DNA from: Desulfobacteraceae bacterium 4572_89
GTDB taxonomy: Bacteria; Desulfobacterota; Desulfobacteria; Desulfobacterales; Desulfobacteraceae
NCBI GenBank assembly: GCA_002085465.1
Contig: NBML01000097.1
Location: forward strand, 1-12,116
Direction: 5' to 3'
DNA: 12,116 nucleotides
Positions 6,537 to 12,116 of the stretch are shown here, one piece after another. Below the pieces are notes generated by a model. The model searched no databases. It was given only the letters and a program-made list of their open reading frames with translations, and was not told the origin of the DNA. The translations under genes and the position numbers were made by a program. The first letter of the stretch is position 1; every line of letters begins with the position of its first letter.

Positions 6537-7145
6537 TTGACAGATAAAGAGCAGGTACTCTGCATAAACCGTGACGACCTTCCCCCTTCCTGGACCCAGA
6601 AAGTCAGTGTCGTAAAAGTGACTGAGGCGTCCTTCTTTTCCCTGTGCCGGACAACCGGTTTTCACTGGATTGCGAGAAAGGATGCCGAAACAGATCCCGG
6701 CTATAAACAGATAATCCCCTATATTCTCCTCCAGACCGAGGATGGCGGGAAAACGGCTGTTTATCGCAGGAATGGAAATGAAAAAAGGCTCCACGACCTC
6801 TGGTCCGCCGGCATCGGAGGACATATCAATCCCGGGGATGAAAAAAACCCGGAAGACTCCTTTGAAACCATTCTTGTTCAGGGCATGAACCGGGAGCTGG
6901 ATGAAGAGATGATAAGTCATCCCGGAACCGGCAGCCTCGATTTTCTGGGGGTGATCAACGACGAATCCAACGAGGTTGGAAGGGTCCACCTTGGTGCTGT
7001 TTTCAGGCTGACCACCCAGATCCCCGGGGCGGTTGTTCCCGGTGACGAACTGACGGATTTCACCTGGCACAGGACCCGGGCCCTGGAGGAGCTTAACCTG
7101 GAGACCTGGTCCAGGCTCGCCCTTAAACTGACGCCCTCCAGGTAG
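6537..7145 (+). CDS. Nudix (MutT) family hydrolase
   Basis: A 202-residue protein with a Nudix fold signature; Nudix enzymes cleave a nucleoside diphosphate linked to another group. The box reads GGHINPGDE (94-102), then RELDEE (119-124), with an insertion between the glycine and the catalytic REUxEE part compared with the standard spacing. The segments IIPYILLQ, LWSAGIGGH and FLGVINDESNEVGRVHLG look like the predicted MutT-type phosphoesterase group COG4112, from memory. The catalytic glutamates are present, so it is probably active, but the substrate is unknown. The start is TTG at 6537, with AAGGA (6523-6527) 9 nt upstream; no better ATG is available at the beginning of the conserved region. 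It is transcribed away from fadR and converges with the HD-GYP gene, whose stop lies 30 nt beyond its own. Confidence 0.78.
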   Translation: MTDKEQVLCINRDDLPPSWTQKVSVVKVTEASFFSLCRTTGFHWIARKDAETDPGYKQIIPYILLQTEDGGKTAVYRRNGNEKRLHDLWSAGIGGHINPGDEKNPEDSFETILVQGMNRELDEEMISHPGTGSLDFLGVINDESNEVGRVHLGAVFRLTTQIPGAVVPGDELTDFTWHRTRALEELNLETWSRLALKLTPSR

Positions 7146-7175
7146 CAGACTCTTCTCTTTTGCAATTTTCAGGTA

Positions 7176-8192
7176 TCAAAAGGCGAGGAACAGATCCCCT
7201 GCCATTTTTTTTCTGACCCTGTTGGTTCTGGCAATACCTTCCACATCCTTCTGAAGCAGATCCAGGCAGAAATCCAGATCATCCCCTGCATCCATCTGAT
7301 CGGGATGCTTTTCCATGACCCGGAAAAGGGCCTGTACCACCTTGGAATCAAAAAGTGTTCCGGCACCCTTCTGAAGATTTCTCACGGCCTGGGGCAGGGA
7401 CACCTTGTCCATGGAAGGACGTCCGGACAGCATGGTTTCAAAGGCGTCACACACCGCAAGTATCCTTGCTCCCAGGGGGATATCCTCTCCCTTTATGCCA
7501 TGGGGATATCCCGAGCCGTCATACCTCTCATGGTGGTGGAGAATCAGGGTGGAGATCTCATTCAGAAAAGGAAGGGGCCCAAGAATTTTGGCTCCCACCA
7601 AGGGGTGCTGCTTAACCTGATCCATTTCACTTCCGGATAGGGTGCCCAGCCTCAGGAGAAGAGAGTCGGTCATGGCGATTTTCCCGATATCGTGAAGGAG
7701 CGCCGCATGGAAGACCGTATCCCGGGCCCTGGGACTCAATTCCATCTCATAGGCCACCATTCTGGCGAATCGGGCCACCCGAACAGAATGACCATGGGTA
7801 ACTTCATCCTTGGCTTCGATGGTCAGCACAAGGCCCTCCACCATCTGCCCCAATATCCCAAGCATCTCCTCATCGTAGCGCAGGGCCCTCTGGAGGGCGA
7901 TGGACGCCTGCTCTCCCAGAGCAGTTACAAGCTCCTCCTCCCCCTTTCCAAGCTGACGATAATTTGTGAAATAGACTGCAAGAAGTCCGGTATAAGAGTC
8001 CACAATCTCAAAAAACATACCTGTTACAGAGCCCACCCGCATTTTACCCAGGCGTTCAAGGTTGGGAATACGGGGATCATTTCTGGCATCCTTGATAAAG
8101 ATCCTCTCTCCATCTTCCCTGTTAAAAATTTTCATCAAGGTGGGAAAATCCACCTTGGTCAGACTCTGGTAGTTAAAACCATGGGAGATCAT
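7176..8192 (-). CDS. GAF / HD-GYP domain protein (5' end disrupted)
   Basis: A 338-residue frame with the later part of a GAF sensor domain (1 to about 105) and an HD-GYP domain (about 112-305). HD-GYP proteins are usually cyclic-di-GMP phosphodiesterases. Visible are HGHSVRVARFA (133-143), the metal-binding LLHDIGKI (H167, D168), HPLVGAKIL, HHHERYDGSGYPHGI with the GYP signature at 228-230, and ILAVCDAFETM. All core metal ligands seem present, so the catalytic domain is probably sound. The ATG at 8192 falls inside the GAF domain: the same frame upstream to about 8288 reads LESIVRNITEILNAKGC and FWILD, a clear GAF beginning, but it offers no start codon other than CTG before a stop (TGA). The 5' end therefore appears lost in the junction with the upstream DUF294 gene, whose frame it overlaps. 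Confidence 0.83.
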   Translation of the reverse strand: MISHGFNYQSLTKVDFPTLMKIFNREDGERIFIKDARNDPRIPNLERLGKMRVGSVTGMFFEIVDSYTGLLAVYFTNYRQLGKGEEELVTALGEQASIALQRALRYDEEMLGILGQMVEGLVLTIEAKDEVTHGHSVRVARFARMVAYEMELSPRARDTVFHAALLHDIGKIAMTDSLLLRLGTLSGSEMDQVKQHPLVGAKILGPLPFLNEISTLILHHHERYDGSGYPHGIKGEDIPLGARILAVCDAFETMLSGRPSMDKVSLPQAVRNLQKGAGTLFDSKVVQALFRVMEKHPDQMDAGDDLDFCLDLLQKDVEGIARTNRVRKKMAGDLFLAF

Positions 8193-10000
8193 ATTGTCAA
8201 TACTCCCCCTCTCCTGATCAAGAATCCAGAAGATACACCCCTTGGCATTGAGAATTTCGGTAATATTTCTGACAATGCTCTCCAGCTGAACATCACCAGG
8301 GTCTCAAAAGCGGTTCTGAAAAGATCTGCATTTTTAGGAGAAATAACCTCCATCTCTTCCAGACGGGCCAGGCGCCCCAGGGTTGAAGGCTCGGTGATCT
8401 TGTTGTTAACGGCAAAAAGCCTTATACCGTTGATCAGATGAACCAGGCCCCATTTTTTGATATTGATCTGATCCTTGTGGGGACCGGAGCCTTCGGTTTT
8501 TATCTTACCCAGTAAAGTAAGGGGACTGGAAAAGCGCATATCCTCGCTCATGAGCATATGATTGATTTTCTCGGGGTCATCAAACACCTGGAAAATACCC
8601 TCCCACAACTTCTGAGCCAGGGACTGGTTTCCCCAGACCGGTCTGAAATCCAGGAGAATGGTCATGGTGAGAATGTCCCCGGGCTCCCTGGATTTTTTCC
8701 AGCTCTCCACAAAATCAAGCCAGTTTCCCAGGGATCTGCGCCATACGGGGTTTGAAGCCATGACATTACCTGTACACCTGGTGAACCCGCACCTGTCCAG
8801 ACCGTCCACCACCAGTTCAGCAAGTGTTTTGAAATAGGCATCAACCTCATCCTCTTTTCCCTTTTCAGGATCGGCATAGATCATGGCGTTATCCTGATCC
8901 GTGCGAAGGGTCTGCTCATGCCTGGCATCACTGCCCATGTTGATCCAGCAATAATCCAGGGGCGGCGGCCCCAATCCCTTCCGGACCATCTCCGCCTCCG
9001 CCACCCTGATGACGGCCAGAGTCAACCGTTCGTGAAGCTCACTCATAACCTCAAGGATATCAGGTACCTTGGCACCTTCCTGGAGCAGGGCCTGGAGGAC
9101 ACCATCGATTTCGCTGCTGCTACCCACCAGGTCGTCCATGGACTCCTGACTCTCCAGGTCCTGGAGCAGGGTCAGATTACCCATATTCCGGGATTGAATA
9201 AGGTCCAGGGGAGTGAGTATCCCCACAAGCCGAGACTGATCCAGCACCACAAGGTATTTGGTGTTTGTACGGGTAAAGGCCACCACAGCCTCTCCGATAA
9301 AGGATTGAGGGGAGATTGTCTGAAAATCCGAGGCCATGATCTCTCCGGCAGTACATTGATCAATGGGACAGATCTGACGACAGATAAGATTATCCACCAT
9401 CTGGGTTTGGGTCACTATACCCAGGGGCTGGGCATCATGGTCCAGGACCACGGCAGAACGGCTGTCGGCTTTTTTCATCCTCCGGGCCGTATGAACAACA
9501 AGGTCCGCCATGGAACAGGTGACAACCTGGGTAGTCATGATCTCGCTTACCCGTTTTCTGACCAGGGGAAGATCAAACCCGCCGGAAACACCATAATTCT
9601 GATCGGTCAGGACATTTTCATAGAGGCGGCGCATGCGCTCCGTCAAAAGCACATTAAAGTAACTTGAAAAATCGGGATAGTTGTAGATCAGCCTTTCCAG
9701 CTGAAACCGGTTTATCAAAAGGCAGAGGGTATCCTCTTTTGCCCTTGCGGACCCTGGGTAATTCTGGCTGGAGAGCACCACGGTTTCACTGAAAAAATCC
9801 CCTGGCTTTCTCAGGCCCACCACCGACTCCGCTCCCCGTTCACTGGTTACAAGAATTTCAACCAGCCCCCGGACAATGACAAACAGAGCCTCTTTACTGG
9901 GCTCCCCCTGCCTGAAAGCATACTCCCCGGATTTAAAACGACACACCCCCACCCTTTCGGCAATCTGATCCAGCACCTTGGCTTCCAGCAGACTATTCAA
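8189..10000 (-). CDS. cNMP-binding / CBS / DUF294 nucleotidyltransferase, C-terminus disrupted
   Basis: A 603-residue signalling protein of known layout. A cyclic-nucleotide-binding domain spans about 5-125 (FRQGEPSKEALFVIVRG, PGDFFSE). Two CBS domains follow at about 150-210 and 215-272 (VSEIMTTQVVTC, AGEIMASDFQTI), then a DUF294 nucleotidyltransferase at about 305-450 with NMGSDARHEQTLRTDQDNA, whose GS and DQD are the catalytic signature, then DUF294_C. True homology stops near FETLVMF (571). The last 32 residues are an out-of-frame reading of the neighbouring GAF domain, so about 45-60 residues of DUF294_C are missing. The start is TTG at 10000, directly after the stop of the small membrane gene and probably coupled to it; the ribosome site is weak, so the exact start is uncertain. 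The natural ligand and target are unknown. Confidence 0.83.
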   Translation of the reverse strand: MNSLLEAKVLDQIAERVGVCRFKSGEYAFRQGEPSKEALFVIVRGLVEILVTSERGAESVVGLRKPGDFFSETVVLSSQNYPGSARAKEDTLCLLINRFQLERLIYNYPDFSSYFNVLLTERMRRLYENVLTDQNYGVSGGFDLPLVRKRVSEIMTTQVVTCSMADLVVHTARRMKKADSRSAVVLDHDAQPLGIVTQTQMVDNLICRQICPIDQCTAGEIMASDFQTISPQSFIGEAVVAFTRTNTKYLVVLDQSRLVGILTPLDLIQSRNMGNLTLLQDLESQESMDDLVGSSSEIDGVLQALLQEGAKVPDILEVMSELHERLTLAVIRVAEAEMVRKGLGPPPLDYCWINMGSDARHEQTLRTDQDNAMIYADPEKGKEDEVDAYFKTLAELVVDGLDRCGFTRCTGNVMASNPVWRRSLGNWLDFVESWKKSREPGDILTMTILLDFRPVWGNQSLAQKLWEGIFQVFDDPEKINHMLMSEDMRFSSPLTLLGKIKTEGSGPHKDQINIKKWGLVHLINGIRLFAVNNKITEPSTLGRLARLEEMEVISPKNADLFRTAFETLVMFSWRALSEILPKFSMPRGVSSGFLIRRGGVLTI

Positions 10001-10153
10001 TCAATGGTGACCATCCGTGGCAACGGAATCCACAACGGCTTTGGCAACACAATAGGTCATGCCAAGCCCGAGGATGATGATGGTGTACCACATCCCTCCG
10101 AAAAAGAGGAAATGACCGACATCCCAGGCCCACTCAAAACAAAACGGAAACAT
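10001..10153 (-). CDS. Small single-span membrane protein of the NrfD-type redox module
   Basis: A 50-residue protein beginning MFPFCFEWAWDVGHFLFFGG, with one hydrophobic span (about residues 14-42, including MWYTIIILGLGMTY) and a hydrophilic end DSVATDGHH. It has its own ribosome site, GGGAG about 8 nt before ATG at 10153. It starts shortly after the NrfD-like gene and ends immediately before the DUF294 start. Small one-helix subunits next to NrfD-type subunits are known in sulfate-reducer complexes (for example HmcD in the Hmc complex), and I read this as a small accessory subunit of the same membrane complex. That role is inferred from position and shape; the sequence itself is not one I can name. 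Confidence 0.72.
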   Translation of the reverse strand: MFPFCFEWAWDVGHFLFFGGMWYTIIILGLGMTYCVAKAVVDSVATDGHH

Positions 10154-10165
10154 AGTCTTCTCTCC

Positions 10166-11413
10166 CTAATTAAAATTACGATCTATTTTTCGGTATAGAG
10201 TTCCTTCTCCTGGGGAAACATGGGCAGATAACGATATGCCAAGGAGATGAGGATCACACATGGGCAGATAACGATATGCCAAGGAGATGAGGATCACACC
10301 GTAGGCCACGGGAAGAACCGTGGTGGCCACTTCCTGCCAGCTGGGATAATAGAGCGTCCAGGTATCGAAACTCATAACCGGAACAGCCATGACCTGGAGG
10401 ACCGTGAGCAGCAGACGCTTGTTTTCCCGGTACTTCTGTCTGGTGAGAAGCACAGCAGGAACGATGCCGCAGACAACGATTTCAAGAATCAGTATCCAGA
10501 TTCCGTAAAAGCCGTTGTTGGAATAGAAATCCATGAGGGTGAATCCCTTGGAGGGGGCGGTTACGGTGGCCCAGTAGATGGTATCGGCTATCTTGGCTAT
10601 GATATAGGTGGTGATCATCCATCCTGAAATTTTGGCCAGAATGTATACGGCTTTATCCTTGACCAGCTTTTTCCTGGTGATCCCCTCGAACATCTTCAGA
10701 ACCGTAAGGGAGAAACAGGGGCCGTAGGCTGCTGCGGACCAGGTAAAGAGAAAAAAGGTCCAGGGCCAGATGAGAAGCCCTTCCCTGAAGGAGAAGGGGC
10801 GGCCGTAAAGAACACCGGCAACCCCGCCCAGGGAGCCCTGATGGAAGCAGGAGAGAAAAGCGCCGGTGGCGGCAAATACTGCCATGACCGTATGCATGTT
10901 GTGGCCAAGATGATGAAAGAACGGCACCTTGTCAACCTGGCGGTTCTCCAGAATCAGGGGAATAAACTCAATGGTAAGCACACTGAAATAGAGGGAGAGG
11001 CAAAAGGCCACCTCTGTCAGCATGGAGTGGACATTGGCGTGCCAGAAGATAAACCATCCCCTCAACGGCTGCCCGATATCAATGGCCAGAATCAGAAGGG
11101 CTGAACTATAACAGATAAACCCCACGACCACGGTCAGGTTAATAATATTTTTGAGTTCGTCAATACCGAACACATATCTCAAGAGACCGGTGAAAAAGGC
11201 ACCGCCTCCGATGGCTATAACAGCCAGATCTGCCCAGATCCAGATGGCAAACCCGTAATAGTCATTCATGTTGGTCTGGTTCAACCCCTTGAGCCAGCAC
11301 AGTCCCATGGCATAGACGCCCCAGAGAAGGACGGCACCCGCCACGGCTAAGCCCGTTGCAAACACGGGAAAAGAGCAGCGTTTTGCACCTTCGGGTATTA
11401 ATGCAGAATCCAT
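10166..11413 (-). CDS. NrfD/PsrC-family quinone-interacting membrane subunit (frameshifted C-terminus)
   Basis: A roughly 415-residue polytopic protein with nine or ten hydrophobic spans, such as FATGLAVAGAVLLWGVYAMG, LAVIAIGGGAFFTGLL, VVVGFICYSSALLILAI and VMAVFAATGAFLSCF. NrfD/PsrC-type subunits exchange electrons with menaquinone on behalf of a ferredoxin-like partner. The motif FHQGSLGG with RPFSFREGLLIWPWTFFLF is typical of subunits like QrcD and related complexes. The start is ATG at 11413, with GAGGAG 9 nt upstream; a TTG at 11419 lies too close to that site. A 40-bp exact duplication near the end shifts the frame: with one copy the protein would end YLPMFPQEKELYTEK at TAG 10183-10185, whereas as written it gains about 30 unrelated residues and stops at 10166. 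The change affects only the cytoplasmic-looking tail, so the protein may still work. Confidence 0.85.
   Translation of the reverse strand: MDSALIPEGAKRCSFPVFATGLAVAGAVLLWGVYAMGLCWLKGLNQTNMNDYYGFAIWIWADLAVIAIGGGAFFTGLLRYVFGIDELKNIINLTVVVGFICYSSALLILAIDIGQPLRGWFIFWHANVHSMLTEVAFCLSLYFSVLTIEFIPLILENRQVDKVPFFHHLGHNMHTVMAVFAATGAFLSCFHQGSLGGVAGVLYGRPFSFREGLLIWPWTFFLFTWSAAAYGPCFSLTVLKMFEGITRKKLVKDKAVYILAKISGWMITTYIIAKIADTIYWATVTAPSKGFTLMDFYSNNGFYGIWILILEIVVCGIVPAVLLTRQKYRENKRLLLTVLQVMAVPVMSFDTWTLYYPSWQEVATTVLPVAYGVILISLAYRYLPMCDPHLLGISLSAHVSPGEGTLYRKIDRNFN
10218..10299. repeat. Exact 40-bp tandem duplication inside the NrfD-like gene
   Basis: Two identical 40-bp copies lie head to tail (10218-10257 and 10258-10297, with two further matching bases), starting ACATGGGCAGATAACG on the + strand. 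Because 40 is not a multiple of three, the second copy throws the NrfD-like gene out of frame. Removing one copy restores a sensible end and a normal gap to the next gene. It is either a recent slippage duplication or an unmerged contig overlap. Confidence 0.97.
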
Positions 11414-11447
11414 AATCAATTACTCCTCACTTATGGTTTGGATAATT

Positions 11448-11591
11448 TTAATGTCCTTCAGTTTTACCGCCGTTTTTCCATTCACCTTCCAGGTAGTTGT
11501 CCCCGGCCTTCCTCACCCACTCTCTCTCGGAGATATAGTACACCTTGGGATTGGTCTGGAGTCTCTCCAGAAGACGGAATGCCTTGGGAGC
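11448..11591 (-). pseudogene. Out-of-frame C-terminal segment of the ferredoxin subunit
   Basis: A 47-residue stretch reading APKAFRLLERLQTNPKVYYI, then SEREWVRKAGDNYLEG and ending TEGH at TAA 11448-11450, 34 nt before the NrfD-like start. It is the normal tail of this class of 4Fe-4S subunit, where PKVYYI and the REW region follow the last cluster motif. It is not in frame with the upstream gene because of the lesion at about 11592-11612. Confidence 0.75.
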
Positions 11592-12116
11592 CCTGGGCCG
11601 TCCTGCATGGTGAGTCTTCTATATCCTCTCGGCCTTCAACATAGGCAAGGTCCCTGGCCTCCTGATAGCGGTGGTAACAGAAACTGCACTTTTCCACGAC
11701 TCCGCGCATTCTGGGGGATACATCCGGAGAGAGGTAGTTCTCCATGCCTTCGGGCCATTTGGGATCCCACCAGTTAAAATATCTGGCGTGGTATGGGCAG
11801 GCAGCCATGCAGTATCTGCAGCCGAAACACCGGGTGTAGATCTGACTGACAATACCTGTATCATGGTCGTAACTGGTGGCTGTTGCCGGACATACTGATA
11901 CGCATGGGGAGTGACCATGGTCGCCCACCCCCCCGCAATGCATGCATGGACGGGGCAGATAGCATACATCGCTGTCCGGAAAGGGTTTCCCGTTAGTCAG
12001 CTTATAAACCGACATCCAGGTAATTGTATCTTTCTTATCTGTTTCATCTTCCTTAAAGGGAACATTATTTTCCGACATGCATGCCACCATGCAGGAACCG
12101 CATCCGGTACACTTGT
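11482..12116 (-). CDS. 4Fe-4S ferredoxin-type electron-transfer subunit (5' partial, disrupted)
   Basis: The gene runs off the right edge. The visible part begins KCTGCGSCMVACMSENN, the first cluster motif, so the start is off-window; an ATG at 12090 lies inside this motif and cannot be the true start. Further motifs are CMHC with SPCVSVCPATATSYD, CFGCRYCMAACPYHARYFNW and CSFCYHR, as in the four-cluster subunits of PsrB/TtrB/QrcC-type complexes that relay electrons to a NrfD partner. The expected last motif (C-x3-C-P-x-G-A, which completes a cluster together with CSFC) is absent: after GREDIEDSP the frame becomes unrelated and stops at 11482, while the true tail is read in another frame to 11448. 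Roughly 25-30 residues appear lost. As written the complex would lack one cluster. Confidence 0.85.
   Translation of the reverse strand, partial: KCTGCGSCMVACMSENNVPFKEDETDKKDTITWMSVYKLTNGKPFPDSDVCYLPRPCMHCGGVGDHGHSPCVSVCPATATSYDHDTGIVSQIYTRCFGCRYCMAACPYHARYFNWWDPKWPEGMENYLSPDVSPRMRGVVEKCSFCYHRYQEARDLAYVEGREDIEDSPCRTAQGSQGIPSSGETPDQSQGVLYLRERVGEEGRGQLPGR

Noticed and set aside
6280..6547. Short frames in the fadR-Nudix gap (6280-6483 on -, 6356-6547 on +)
   Set aside because: No ribosome site and no recognisable sequence; the - strand frame overlaps the fadR promoter.
7692..8441. A 249-codon + strand frame over the GAF/HD-GYP and DUF294 genes, and a similar one at 8918-9667
   Set aside because: Both lie antisense to well-conserved domains and show no protein family features.
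1..12116. CRISPR arrays, tRNA or rRNA genes, or complete insertion sequences
   Set aside because: No regularly spaced repeats, no tRNA-like cloverleaf or rRNA sequence, and no transposase were seen; the only tandem repeat is the two-copy 40-bp unit.

Overview
The window looks like a chromosomal segment of an anaerobic, probably sulfate-reducing, member of the Desulfobacterota. This is inferred from a NrfD-type quinone-linked membrane redox module with a multi-cluster ferredoxin subunit, from signalling proteins typical of that group, and from general protein style. No 16S or other marker gene is present, so the assignment is tentative.

Layout. (1) Left edge, 1-552: an AT-rich YoeB-type toxin gene on the + strand (its antitoxin would lie off-window), then a gene-free stretch holding what looks like the decayed 3' end (domain V plus following hairpin) of a group II intron on the - strand. 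(2) 553-6219, all on the - strand and read right to left: a FadR-like acyl-CoA-responsive regulator, a GlpD-type glycerol-3-phosphate dehydrogenase that is broken in two, an FGGY-family kinase, and an alkyl-dihydroxyacetone-phosphate-synthase-like FAD enzyme. A good sigma70-type promoter in front of fadR carries a 17-bp near-consensus FadR operator over its -10 box. Together these suggest a lipid-responsive glycerol / glycerol-phosphate / ether-lipid module. (3) 6537-7145: a Nudix hydrolase on the + strand. (4) 7176-12116, - strand: a ferredoxin-like electron-transfer subunit (5' end off-window), a NrfD/PsrC-family quinone-interacting membrane subunit, a 50-residue single-span membrane protein, a cNMP-binding/CBS/DUF294 nucleotidyltransferase, and a GAF/HD-GYP protein. 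This looks like a respiratory module followed by two signalling genes.

The most striking feature is damage. Four places over about 6.3 kb show frame-breaking lesions in otherwise well-conserved genes: a loss of about 100 nt in glpD near 5347-5363, a fused or deleted junction between the DUF294 and GAF/HD-GYP genes near 8288, an exact 40-bp tandem duplication near the end of the NrfD-like gene (10218-10299), and a loss in the ferredoxin subunit near 11592-11612 that removes its last cysteine motif. In each case the normal downstream protein sequence can be read in another frame. Either this stretch is decaying, or the assembly has errors here; the sequence alone cannot decide.

The best candidate for a little-described system is the FadR-controlled cluster glpD / FGGY kinase / alkyl-DHAP-synthase-like oxidase, which could make or salvage ether glycerolipids. 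The functional link is inference from family membership, gene order and the operator.
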